Shown here piece after piece: positions 9,210 through 20,400 of a stretch of 22,865 nucleotides of DNA (its first letter is position 1; each line of letters opens with the position of its first letter). Source of the DNA: Powellomyces hirtus (Eukaryota > Chytridiomycota > Chytridiomycetes > Spizellomycetales > Powellomycetaceae); NCBI GenBank assembly GCA_025526995.1, contig JAHLKG010000052.1, forward strand, positions 1-22,865, written 5' to 3'. A program made the position numbers and the translations under genes. The notes under the pieces were generated by a model. The model saw nothing but the letters and a program-made list of their open reading frames with translations, did no database searches and was not told where the DNA came from.

Positions 9210-10005
9210 ACACGTTGCCTCCCAATGATGGCAGCAGGCATCAGGTTCTCCATATCTTATGAAGCAGCTATCATAGCAGGTATGCTGCCGTTGCATTGCT
9301 GCACTCACTCGCACACTTCAGCTCGTGGCTTGGCTCCGCGTACCGTAAACCTGGATTATGGAAACGCATCCGCATTCTCGGTAGGAGGACGCAGAACAAA
9401 GCCACGAATATGGTTGGAGCCTGTCGGGAAATTTCGCTATCATAGTTTTTGCAAGGAACTCCATCATTCGCACGAACATAGAAAAAGAGGATTTGTCTAC
9501 GTGGACTTTCGGCCAGCTGAATTTATACATACCAAGCACAACGCCCTTCACATGCTGCTGTTCGGGACTTCCTGGAGACGGGAGGTTATCACATAATATC
9601 GCGGACAATTGGCTGCAGCCTGGCAAGTCAGGCGCCACCGTCAGTGAGCTCAGGTGGGTGAAGAGAGTTGGTGGGTGATGTTCCTTCTCTGAGAAGCCCG
9701 ACGCTGCGAAAAGCGCCTCGCTCTGTCCTTCATATTGTTTCGACACGACCAATCAGAGTTTGATCTCCAGGGTGCTCTAGAATCTCTAGATGAGTTGAGC
9801 TGAAAGCCCCACAGCGATTGATTACCTTTTGATGTGGCGCCATGGAATTGGCATTAGTCTTGAGAAGGTTAGGTTGAGGAAGGTCGGAATGCAACAATAT
9901 AGATAGATAGTCATTTTGCCAGACGCGCGGAAAATGGGGCGCGGTGTGCTATGACGTATGGAGGAATCTCACCCGATCTCTTGTGTGCACACACGCAATC
10001 TGAGA

Positions 10006-10033
10006 CATGCCTATTACACCATGCCTATTACAC
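10006..10033. repeat. Perfect 14-bp tandem duplication
   Basis: CATGCCTATTACAC occurs twice head-to-tail without mismatch, about 430 bp upstream of the dehydrogenase start. It could be a recent slippage duplication or a paired regulatory site. Confidence 0.9.
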
Positions 10034-10463
10034 GCAAGAGTAACGTGCGTGCAGGTTTTTATTGCAGGCAAAAATCTCCGGTGAGCCAAATCAACGAAAA
10101 AAGGTGAGATGGGTGTCTTTTGATGCGTGTAAACAAATGATGTGTATAGTATGCAATGATGAGTGGCGGGGGCCACGCATCGGAAAGAATTGCATTCATG
10201 ACGAATCCTCGGCATTCGTCAATCTGTCACTGGCAGTCGTTGAGGTTGGTTGCCTCGTGCTCTGTGTCATGTCACCCGCATTGCTTGTAGTCCTCGTTTT
10301 TTTTTATGAAAGGGCACACCTCCGTAGCCCGCCCTCTCCTCTTAAACTCATCTCCGCCTAATCCTCTCGTGAACATCACATCTCGCGATATTCTCGAAAA
10401 GTCCCCCCCATCTATTCCCAGACTTTACGCGCTTCAGCGACAGCAGGTCAAACCTCTCTCAAG

Positions 10464-11715
10464 ATGAATACCATCATTAAGGCATCAGTCCGAGCCCTGG
10501 TTGGCATCGCTTCTCCCGCTTTAACGCTCTATGACATCTTTTCGAACAATCTTTCCTCGGCGTTTTCCGCCGGGCTTTGCCTCGTGGGCGGCCGTGGCCC
10601 ACTTCCTCCTCACAAGCCCTCGAGCACTCGCCCTCAGGCGGTTTGTCGTAACCGGTGGCTCTGCCGGGTATCGGCCGCGAAACCTGCCTGCGCCTGGCCC
10701 GTCGTGGCTATCTCGTGTTCGCTGGCGTGCGCAAAGCCAGTGATGGCGAGGATCTGAAAACCGAGTATGATAATAACAAGCCTTCGGAATTTGGCGACAT
10801 TATTCCCGTCATTTTGGACGTCACTCACAAAAGCGCAATCACCAACGCACGCAACGAGATCAAGAGGCATCTCGAGCACTACGGCGCCGAACTCGCCGGC
10901 CTAGTCAACGTCGCAGGCATCATCCATCTCGCCCCACTCGAAAACACGGACGATGCTGAGATCCGTAAAATGTTTGACGTTAACTTTTTCGGTGTCTTGG
11001 ACATCTGCAAGGCCTTCATGCCTGAACTAAAACGCAGCCGAGGTCGAATCATCAACATTGGCAGTGCGGCAAGCTTCATCGTAGCCCCGAGCGCCGGCAT
11101 CTACTCAGCTAGCAAGGCCGCTATCGCAGCTGCTACTGAAGCCCTTCGAATGGAAGTACGCCCGTTCGGAGTGGGTGTTTCCCTCATTGAACCTGGTATG
11201 AAGTCTACATCGTATATGTTTTTGAATCAATCCTTTCATCGTGCTCATTTTTCTCTGCTTCTCTCGCGCTTTCACAGGCTGCATCAAAACTCGTGCCTGG
11301 GATATTGGCGTGAAGAAACTACACGAATATAATGCGCACGCCAAGGGCTCCGAGCGGTCCTCGGGCATCTCAACCGACGATGTTTTCCTTCGAAGCTCGC
11401 ACACAACCAGGACGGACAACACGAGAATCCCAGATGCCCGTACGAAGGCCTCTTTGGACGTTTACAGCTGGCCTATGATGCAGCGATCCACCTAGCTTTT
11501 CCACCTAAACACATTTCCCAGCATGTGGAGCATGCATTGGGAAGTCGATTCCCCCGAGAGCGATACCTGGGTGGAATCGACACTAAGGTGAGCTTTTTTT
11601 TCCATCTTCGCTTGATCTATGTTCTAACATCTTCTGCTTGAAGGTCGCCGACTTTGCGCTGAAATTTGTACCTCAGAAACTTGTAGAGACCGCCATCAAG
11701 TGGGTCTTGTGGTAG
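10464..11715 (+). CDS. Membrane-anchored short-chain dehydrogenase (SDR), frame disrupted
   Basis: Classical SDR of the retinol/hydroxysteroid dehydrogenase type. Visible features: N-terminal hydrophobic anchor, TGGSAG-(G)IGRE dinucleotide motif, GLVNVAGI, NIGSAAS and the active-site YSASK. Introns 11196-11277 and 11588-11643 are canonical, and the protein ends IKWVLW. The frame is broken. The reading moves +1 at the GGG of 10572-10574, so that SAGF-ASW needs one G fewer. It moves +1 again at GGG 10666-10668, inside the Rossmann motif, where no intron can be accommodated. A third shift near 11391-11396 is either a lost base or an 86-bp intron (11310-11395, GTGAAG..GAAG). With the shifts discounted the protein would be about 340-370 residues, normal for the family. 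Either a recent pseudogene or local sequence errors; neighbouring long genes show no such errors. Confidence 0.85.
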
Positions 11716-12601
11716 AAAGTAGTTTCCTCCCCTCTTGATATCCGTCGGTATATCCGCGGGGTTCATTTAGTTCTTCTTTTTGGTAGCTAGTGTCTCATTT
11801 CCGTTCTACCACACGCACACATTTCTGTATAAGAAGATCAAGATTCTTATGAGTTCTTTCAATACATGACCACTCTGATGGTCAAATGATAGCTTTGGAA
11901 AATCTCTCGCTACAAATGATATATGGCAAGAAGCAGTGTCCGAAATACGTAAAAAAACAAAGTGGGTTCCCATTTGACAGCAGCTTGCACAGCCACGTTG
12001 TGATGACTCAGCAAACTCCGACTCTCACCATTGTGATGGGGATGCACTGTACAAAGCTTTGGCCTCTCTCGCCAGGAACAATGCGGCAGAGTGATCGTCG
12101 TCCTGGTAAAAATGCAAAGAAATCTTGCTTTGAAAAAACGAGTTTTGTGTTGTATGTGTTTGGAAGCAGTGTCGAGCTTGCGGTCTTGTTAGGAAATTCA
12201 GAGGGCGCGACTGACTTTGGAGCAGCGGAGTACGCAATCAAGCCGAACAATCAAAACGTAACACATATCGAGATAATCGTCAACAACCCCGAATTCCACA
12301 ACACTCAACACAAACTCACAGTCCGGACTCCGTGTGTATTTCTCTCCCGATGCACGCACGAGGGTTCGCGGCGGTGGGTTAGCGCAAACAAGCCGTTCGT
12401 GACCGAGTACAAAGAATCGTACAAGGATCCGATGCCCGTTCTTGGAAAACTTGTGCGGCTCAACAAGGCGCTCGGATCCACATTGCTGGAAAAACGAGGA
12501 CGGAGCCATTGATGCATGACCGTGCGTGCAAAGCCGGAGCGGCGGCAGCCCTGTCGGCGAGAGTAGGGAAAAAGGGAGTTGCAGATGTAGTGGTCAAGGG
12601 T
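11716..12601. other. Intergenic region with an uncharacterised 208-codon open frame
   Basis: Between the dehydrogenase and the next small gene. A + strand frame at 11886-12512 is open for 208 codons. Its product has no recognisable motif and mixed composition (for example IEIIVNNPEFHN, then KPFVTEYKESYKDPM), and it is overlapped by several antisense frames of about 100 codons. I found no good introns or upstream signals. It may be chance or a lineage-specific gene. Confidence 0.35.
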
Positions 12602-13388
12602 ATGAGTGGATATAACAAGGGAAACAGGTGGTTCTACCACCCTTGGTTAAGGGACCGAAGGTGAGGACAGAGCTTGGAGTGGCATGCTATCGTGGCACAT
12701 TTATCAACGCTTTGCTCACTTGGATACTTCAGGGAGGCAGCCCGCCAGAATCGCAATCATCCGACCATCCCAAGCCACCCACTGTTCCAGCAGCGCCTGA
12801 AACGACTTTCGGATCCGCAAAAAAGACATCCACTGAGTCCGCTGAGCCCCCTGTCCAGCAATACCAGACCTCGCTGATCCTGCCCGGCATGATGCAGCAG
12901 TCAACAAACTACACCCCCTCTCTCGTCGTGTCGCCCCGCTGGCTTCCTCCAGTGCCTCGGCGTATACGGTTCAGCCGGCAGCCACAGGATCCCAACCTGG
13001 CCCTCCCGCGCCGCGCGTTGGATATGGAGAGAACAGGCCGCGTTATGATATCATCACCGGTTTGTGGAGACATTGCGAACGCACCGCTTTGAGATGACAG
13101 GCTGATTTAGCTGCGTTTTAGGATATCGTGTCTACGGCGACCCGTACTCGGGATACAAGGAAGGACAACGCGCTGTGATTGAGACCTTCCAGCACATGGA
13201 TGCCGTCGCGAACGTGAGTTTGCAAATGCATTAATCCGCGAATGTGTGGCTCGTTGTCTAACAAGTCTCTGTGCGTCCAGGCCCGGTCACCATACTATAA
13301 CATCATCACGGGCTCGGACGCTTTGGCCCCGCAACCGTCGCGCTGGCCGCAGACCAGAGAAGTCATCGAAGTGCAAAAGGTCACTTGA
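12602..13388 (+). CDS. Small protein with repeated Y-[DN]-IITG motif, function unknown
   Basis: Gene model read by splicing: exons 12602-12660, 12733-12852, 12953-13059, 13122-13213 and 13281-13388 give 161 residues starting MSGYNKGNRWFYHPWLRDRR and ending VIEVQKVT. Introns 1, 3 and 4 (72, 62, 67 bp) have good borders. Intron 2 (100 bp) has a weak GTCCAG donor but a strong pyrimidine tract and CCAG acceptor. The alternative is a 1-base frame break near 12872. Motifs: PSHPLFQQRLKRLSDP in the N-terminal third; PRYDIITG (end of exon 3) and PYYNIITG (last exon) are near-identical and separated by GYRVYGDPYSGYKEG. The rich Tyr/Pro/Gly composition suggests an extended structural or filament-associated protein. 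I do not recognise the family. The repeated motif and phase-consistent splicing support a real gene. Confidence 0.65.
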
Positions 13389-13698
13389 AACTTCATGCAG
13401 AAAAGTGTAGTAAACACTTGAGCAGATATTGCTGTGGGACGTACAGAGAATAGATAATTCCAAGCAAATTTAATGTATTGCCAGTATCTCAACGCCATGA
13501 AAACCCACATATAAGGGGTACATGAGGGGCACTTCCTATGTATACTTCAAATGTAACCTATGCTGCTGTAACGTCTCCCTCGATGATATCCCCACAAACG
13601 CGAATGCCATGCTCTTCGTCGACTGATCCTTCAGCGCTCTCATCTTCGTCATTCCCACCTTGATTAACCCCTCCAAATGTTCCGATATGGTGCGTTTC
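13389..13698. other. Convergent 3' intergenic region
   Basis: This 310 bp stretch lies between the stops of the YxIITG gene (+) and the RBR ligase (-). It is expected to hold both 3' UTRs. No AATAAA consensus is evident on either strand, and no gene is seen. Confidence 0.5.
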
Positions 13699-16535
13699 TT
13701 ACCATCCTTCAGGATCAGGGTCCCCCAATCCAAGATCGACATCGATGACATTTTCATTCACACCGGCGAGAGCGTCAGGATTTGCTTCAAAAAATGCCCA
13801 GAGGTCAGGATTGAGGGCGCGAATGCGGGGATTAGCTGGGACCTGTTCACGTCTGTCGAAGCCATAATCGCCGTGCTCCTTCTGCATATGTGCGTAGATG
13901 GTAGCGAAGGGTTGAACTGTCATGCAGAACCAGCAGATGTGAGCTTTGCATTTGTGGCACTCCATGTGATTGCATCCGTCGAGTTTCTGCATGCTCACGC
14001 CACACCCAGGGGTTGGGCATATTCGCACATCGTTGTCTCGCTTCCATTTGAGTGTTTCGACTTCTTCCAGAGACAGGTGTTTCAATCTTTCGTTCTCCAT
14101 GCACGAGATTCCCTCGTGTGCGCGAGCCTCGCACGTCATGCACATGAGGTTCAAGCACACGTTGCACTGCGAGAAGTTTGGAGACGAAGAGATATCGCTA
14201 GTGGTGTCAGCCGCGACGCGGAAAACCTGGGGGCAGTCCGATGTGGGGCAATATCTGTACACAGCCGCGTGGTGGTTGATGAAGTATTTGAAAGATGCGG
14301 AGAGAAGCTGTTCCCATTCATCTACTGAAAGGAAACTGCGCAGGTCTGATAGCGCAATGGGCGTGTTGCAGGCCTGGTTGACGCATTTGATGGGGAACTC
14401 GTTCCCTTCACGTGCAACTTTCATCTGGTTCGTGAAGCAGTCTTCGCAGTAGACGTGTCCGCAGGTCAACGTAATGGCAGGAGGTTCAACAGAAAGACGG
14501 CAGGTCGGGCATACTTCCTCGGAATCAGAGGTGCTTTCATTTGTCTTGCCAGCGCCAGTCTCTTCCAGGTTGCTGAGAACGTTGGTGATGGCAACTCGCA
14601 TGCGGCCCACTTCATCTGCCGAGTCCAAACCAACGAGCCTAATTTCCGCCTTACAAGTATCAAGAAGGAGCTGGACACGATTTCCGGGCTCCAGCTCTCG
14701 TGCCGCACGTTGGACTTCTTCTAGATTCCTCTTGATATATCGCAGGGTATTTTGCGAGATAGGAATTGCTGCCGTGAGGCGTTGGTGCTCGTGCAAGAAA
14801 TCGTTGATAGTTTTCGTCATTTTTGGAAATTGCTCTGTGTCCCCATACATCTTGAGCTGCTGCTGGCGAAGGTCACGGTAGATGAACGTTCCCAGGTCTT
14901 GTCCGGTGCGTTTGATAAGTGCGCTTCCCTTTGGCAATTCAAAGACGTGATCCCAAATCGCCTTGCCAGCATCGTCTCGCATGATGGTCCCGGCCAAAAG
15001 AGCCTCGATCCGGTTTTTCGCTTTGGCCAATCTTTGGGCATCGCTGCAGTTCAACTTCAAGGTTACGTGCGCCGAGTCCTGTGAGAACGTGTTGAAGGTC
15101 ACTCGTGCCATTCCTGCCTCCTTGTCATCCCCCTCATATTGCTTCTCGAGCATTGCAAGGCTACGGTCTAACACGTTAGATAGATCTCGTAGAAGTGTAA
15201 ACTTGCAGGAAAGATAGCTTTGCAAAAACAGTTTACCGCCTTTCATGCCTTCCACCGCCACATCTTTCATGTCCTTGAGGACTTTCTGCGCGTCGGCCTC
15301 CGTAGCGAAACGAGCCAGTCCCTTTCCCTGTACAGCGTTACTAGCCGTTTCAAGGGGAGTAAATGACTCTAAGTTCCCGTGCTTGGCAAGTTCTCGTTTG
15401 ATGAGTTTGGGCGCGTTCGAACTTTCATAAGGTTTAGCAAGTATGCGAATGTCATTCGGAAGCGGAAGATTTGATTCGGCAAACAGATTGCGAATGTCCT
15501 GAGTTGATGTCCCTTCTGGAAGGGAGACAAGCTGCACAGATATTTGTTCTTCAACCCGTCGACCCGCTGCGAGCCTGCATTTGATTGGAGTATTTTTGAT
15601 GCTGCTGCTGCGTAGCTCTCTTGCAACTTTGGCAGCATCGTTTGCGGTTTTCAGACGGACGTAAGCGGAAATGAAGGGGTGATACCAAGAAACTTTTAGA
15701 GTGCGGTTAGACATCGCACCCTGGCCGTCGAAGGAGCGAGCTTCAGCAATGCCGACGATGAGTTTGTTTTGGCCCGAGTTCAGGTCTACAGCCGTGCCAT
15801 TCAACACCGCCTGGGCCCGCTCAGCGCAGGAAGGGTTCTCGAACGTTACTTGGACTACGCGATCAGCGGCCGCCGGAGCTTCGTGCATGTCGATCTGTTG
15901 GATCTTCCCATACGGAGCAACCAGTGCCTCGATGTTTTCTTTGGTACATTCCGCAGAAAGGTTTGAGATTGAGATCCGGGAAGATTGCGCACCAGTCACA
16001 ACAGATCCCGTCATCGCTCCGGCCAGAAAGGTTGCACGAGTTAGTCCCACCATATATTTCACGATGCCTGGTGCAGTAGGGTGGTTCGCATCTGTCTCTG
16101 CGATTGTGGTCTCGACATGGAGGAAGTGACAAGAGCTCCCACGAAAGCAGTATCCCTTGTTGAAGTACTTGCAATGCAGCACTTCTGTAATTTGGTGCAA
16201 ATTCAAGTCACAGTTGTACTCGATAAAAAAGAGTGCACATAGATCTTGCCTTCTTTCTTCAAGCGTCCCGACCGAGAGCCGCTTACTACGTCCTGGACTT
16301 CGTCTGGATCATGGGAAAATAGACAGTCCACGCCCCGAGTGCACATCCCACGCTTAAAAAAAAGGCAGGGTGCCGTGTTTTCAGCTGCGGGAGCAGCTTG
16401 ATTGTGGAACGCTCCTTCGTCTTCCAGAAGGCGGTTTGGGGGTTCGTGCCCGTATCGGCAACTTTCCCCCTTAGCACAGACTCCTCGCTGGAAAAATTTG
16501 CAAGATTCTTTGTTTTGTTGGTATTTGACGTCCAT
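13699..16535 (-). CDS. CCCH zinc-finger / RRM / RBR-type E3 ubiquitin ligase
   Basis: Two exons on the - strand: 16535-16287 and 16218-13699, joined by a 68-bp intron (GTAAGC..TATCGAG, phase 0), give about 922 residues. Three CCCH fingers of spacing C-x7-C-x5-C-x3-H lie at about 12-30, 57-75 and 99-117. They are followed by RRM-like segments (ISISNLSAECTKENIEALV, then LKVSWYHPFISAYVRL) and a long middle region. The C-terminus is a full RBR module: RING1 from about 653 (CPTC..CGHVYCEDC), IBR (YCPTSDCPQVF..CNVC) and RING2 (CPTPGC..DGCNHMEC), where the Cys of DGCNHM (about 832) is the expected catalytic thioester residue. Such proteins join RNA-binding modules to RING/HECT-hybrid ubiquitin transfer, so a role in ubiquitination linked to RNA is inferred. 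The intron acceptor (GAG) is unusual but is what keeps the third finger in frame. Confidence 0.9.
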
Positions 16536-17439
16536 GAAGCCGAGTAGTTTTCTATCGAGCGCTCAATTAGCATCTCTGGGGACAGACATCAACGCATCAA
16601 AGACTCTGGGTCGGTCTGCATACCTTTTAACGTAGCTAAGTTGCTTCTTTCAGTGTTGCGATGCTCTTCTGCAAGCAGATCGTTTGAACCTGAGCTTTGT
16701 CCTGTAATAGGAGGCTTTCGGGTGGGAAAGGTTCCAAGTGAATCACACTTTTGACAGGCTCGCGTTTCCCTTGTGGCGCAGGCATGGCGCATTGGAAGCG
16801 TGCCCATGCTGTTACCACATTATTGGAAGCGAAAACTGAATCGCGACGATATCTTTATTATTCACTCGGAAATTCTTCTTTGTGTTGCACATCCTACAAC
16901 TTTGAAATAATTCTTTTGTTCTGTGCTGGAAACTGAAAACAGTTTGTAAGTTGGTGTTGCGGCATCATCAAGATGCGACTTTGGTGGAGCGTAAGTCTTT
17001 ATGACAGGCCTGGCGCATGTTGGATTGATGTGACTACTTGCGAGCAGTCGCATCGCTCCCTGTGAAGAGTATCAAGCCCTTAAGAGACCGATGCCATTCT
17101 TTCATGGGCAACTGAGCTAGCTACACGCATGTGGGGGAAGTAAAATGCCGATGAATTTTGCACATCTGACGTGCCGACGATCGAACGTGGCGAGGTCGTT
17201 CGAAGTACACAGTTAGAAAAGCACTAGAAGTCTTCTTGAATGGTATGTTCTGGCAAACCAGTGCGAATGGTGGAACGAATCTTCTGCACCTTCTGCTACG
17301 ACTTTGATAACAATGATGAGTGTGGCGCAGCAGGAATCAGATTTGGTCATTGACGACGTTGAGGCCGCTAGGTTCCTCTTCGCGGCTGATCTTCCTTGGT
17401 GGAATTAAGGGGTTTTCCACACAAACACAAGTTGGAAAA
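16536..17439. promoter_or_regulatory. Divergent intergenic region between RBR ligase and glucosidase II
   Basis: This 904 bp stretch has the RBR gene reading left and the glucosidase gene reading right. It must hold both promoters. A - strand frame at 16589-16807 has no recognisable features. The frame of the glucosidase is open for 40 codons upstream of its chosen start, but without signal-peptide character. No clear TATA box. Confidence 0.45.
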
Positions 17440-20400
17440 ATGGTTTCCCGGAAGCCCGTGATTGCTCGCAAAGGCCTTTTTTTTGCACTGCTCTTGGTTC
17501 TCGCCATCTTCTCACAACCCGGAGAGATGGTGAAGCAGGAAGACTTCAAACAATGCGCCCAGAGCGCTTTCTGCGTCCGCCAACGTGCATATGCGGATCT
17601 GACTGACACCGGGAGCACAACCCCGTACGAGCTTGTTGCGGGCTCATTAGAGGTGGAATCTGAGCAGGGCATTGTTACAGCCAGTCTGATCGATACGAAA
17701 CGGAACATCCCATTCAGCTTCACTGTGAATGTGCTCGAGCGGAACACTGCACGCATAGTTATCAAGGAAGCGCGACCGCTGGCGCCGCGCTATGAGCTGA
17801 CTGGAGACCTGGCTCTGGATGAGAAGTACCCGAAGTCTGTCCCGATAGATACTGTCAAGCACGACGGCAAGGGAGTAACGACCGTCAAGTTTGGGGAGAA
17901 CGCGCTCGTGGTGCGATCAAAGCCGTTCAGCTTTGAACTTCGCGTGGGCGGAGTACCCGCCATCTCGTTCAACGACAAGGGATATCTGTACTACGAACAT
18001 TGGCGACAGAAAGAAGCCACAGGCGAGGTTTTGGAGAACGAGGCAGCGGAGGCAGAAGGCGCTGTCCCAGAACCAGAATCCGGCAGTGAAAAAGAGAAGA
18101 AGATTCGAGAGCTTGAGAAAGCGCTAAAGAAGGATTTGTGGGAAGAGTCTTTCAACGGGAAAGTTGACTCGAAACCGCATGGTATGCCACCCTTTCGAGA
18201 GCGGTTTGTCGGGTATTGGAGACTGACTGCATACTGTCTTTTTGCATAGGCCCAGCGTCCATTGGATTCGATTTGTCATTTCCGGGATCAAAGAACGTGT
18301 ACGGAATTCCACAGCATGCTTCAAGTTTTTCTCTCAAGTCCACCAGGTACAGCTCAAGGGACGATGTCGAAATGTTGCGCAGATTTCTGACCACAGTCCA
18401 TCTATGGAGCATAGAGGCCCAAACAAAGAATATGACGAACCGTACCGCATGTACAATTTAGATGTATTCGAGTATACTATGGACAGTCCAATGGCGCTCT
18501 ATGGATCGATCCCTTTCATGACGTCGCACAAAAAGGGAGCAACGGCCGGAGTGTATTGGTTGAATGCGGCAGAAATGTGGGTTGATGTTGAAACCCATGG
18601 CGGCCATGATGGTGTTCTGGTAAGTTATCCCCGAAAAATGTGCAGCGTGTGCACATGCTGTGAGACTGACCTCATCATACATTGAACATTTAGTCAAAGG
18701 CAGCAGAATATCTGCCGTTTGGAAAAGGAAAATTTGCCAACAGCACCACGACTTCGACGCACTGGATGTCGGAGTCAGGTGTTCTGGACCTGTTCGTGTT
18801 CCTTGGAACCAAGCCGACAGATATTTTCGACTCGTTCACAGCTCTGACTGGGCGACCAACAATGCCTCAACATTTTGCGATTGCATATCATCAATGCCGA
18901 TGGAACTATATGGATGAGCAAGACGTCTCCGACGTAGATGCTTCGTTCGACAAGTACGACATCCCATACGATGTTTTGTGGCTCGATATTGAACACACCG
19001 ATGGGAAGAGGTATTTTACTTGGGATAAAGTGAAATTCGCCAACCCAGTGGCTATGCAGGAGAATCTGGCTGGGAAAGGGAGAAAAGTAAGTCCAAACTG
19101 ATCTTTATATGTCTGATTGTAGCATGGGAATCTTCCTCGAAATGTCGGCGACCCTTTATCCACATTCTGCGTCATACTTCTGACCTAATTTGTTGCATTC
19201 GTATAGATGGTGACCATCATTGACCCTCATATCAAGCGCGATGACGACTACTATATCAACAAGGAATTCAAAGATAAGGGAATGTTCATCAAAGATAAGG
19301 ATGGCAAGGATTTCGATGGCTGGTGCTGGCCAGGTAGATACGCGATTCTGTTTTGAGACCCATTCGTTCGCTTTGTTGATGGGTGTTCTTCTAGGCAGTT
19401 CCAACTGGATCGACTACACCGATGAGAAGGCGCGGGCACTTTGGGCATCGAAGTTTGCTTACGACCAATATAAAGGATCGACTCCATCGCTGTACACGTG
19501 GAACGACATGAACGAGCCTTCCGTTTTCAGCGGGCCCGAAACCACGATGCCCAAAGATGCACTTCACGTTGGCGGGGTCGAACACCGTGACGTTCACAAT
19601 GTGTATGGAACGCTATTCCATCGTTCTACCTTCCAGGGCCACTTGGATAGAAACGATGGTCGCGACCGACCCTTCATTCTTTCACGTGCGTTCTTTGCTG
19701 GCACCCAGCGTTATGGTGCAATTTGGACGGGAGATAATTTCGCGCAATGGAGTCATCTGGAGGCTTCCGTACCTATGCTTCTTACAATCGGGGCGTCTGG
19801 TGTTGTTTTTGGAGGAGGTTAGGAGTTTGAGCACACTTCCTGAATCGGTCATCTTTTCTGACTATTTTTGTTCCACAGCGGACGTCGGTGGATTCTTTGG
19901 CAATCCGGAGCCCGATCTTCTTCTCCGATGGTACCAAGTCGCCGCGTTCCAACCGTTCTTCCGTGCCCATGCGCACATTGACACAAAACGCCGCGAGCCG
20001 TGGTTGTTTGGTGAGCCCTACACGGGTCTCATCCGAAGCGCAATTCGCGAACGTTATAAGATTATGCCATACCTTTACACGTTGTTTGAGCAGTCCACTC
20101 GCAGTGGCATACCCATAATGAGGTAATGACCGTATGCATCTGCTCATTTCGGCCGTCATCGGTGTTTATGAACGATAACTGATGATCTAACTCTTCCTTC
20201 CTTTCGTCTTCCTTCAGAGCTATGGTCTCCGAGTTCCCCGAAGATGAGGCGTCTTTCAGCATCGGTGATCAATTCATGCTCGGTAGCGGCATTCTTGTAA
20301 AGCCAGTCGTGAGCAAAGACCAGCAGTCTGTGGATGTGTATCTTCCCGCGAGCACGGTAGGGATCAGCCAATCTGTGTAAACTCTTATCTCCCATTGTAT

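Larger units (their letters stand above)
8254..10463. other. Long gene-poor region
   Basis: This 2.2 kb stretch has no recognisable gene. It contains the degenerate tandem repeat at 8341-8550, a weak open frame at 8949-9209, a 14-bp tandem duplication at 10006-10033 and a short ATAG microsatellite near 9899. Opposed open frames at 9225-9596 (+) and 9318-9752 (-) overlap each other and show no domain or plausible splice partners. The last 150 bp are pyrimidine-rich and probably form the promoter and leader of the dehydrogenase. Confidence 0.5.

Noticed and set aside
9225..9752. Overlapping frames on both strands (123 and 144 codons)
   Set aside because: Neither has motifs, domain-like composition or splice partners; the overlap on opposite strands suggests chance.
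10464..10757. Treating the first 97-codon frame of the dehydrogenase as a separate gene
   Set aside because: After the first GGG the frame becomes Pro/Arg/Cys-rich nonsense, while the next frame continues the membrane anchor and cofactor motif without a gap.
13660..14328. A 222-codon + strand open frame opposite the RBR ligase
   Set aside because: It is the antisense shadow of the RING2/IBR coding region, which has clear conserved Cys/His motifs on the - strand.
17320..17439. In-frame upstream extension of the glucosidase by 40 codons
   Set aside because: The extension puts non-signal sequence before the hydrophobic core. The ATG at 17440 places the signal peptide at the N-terminus, as expected for an ER protein.
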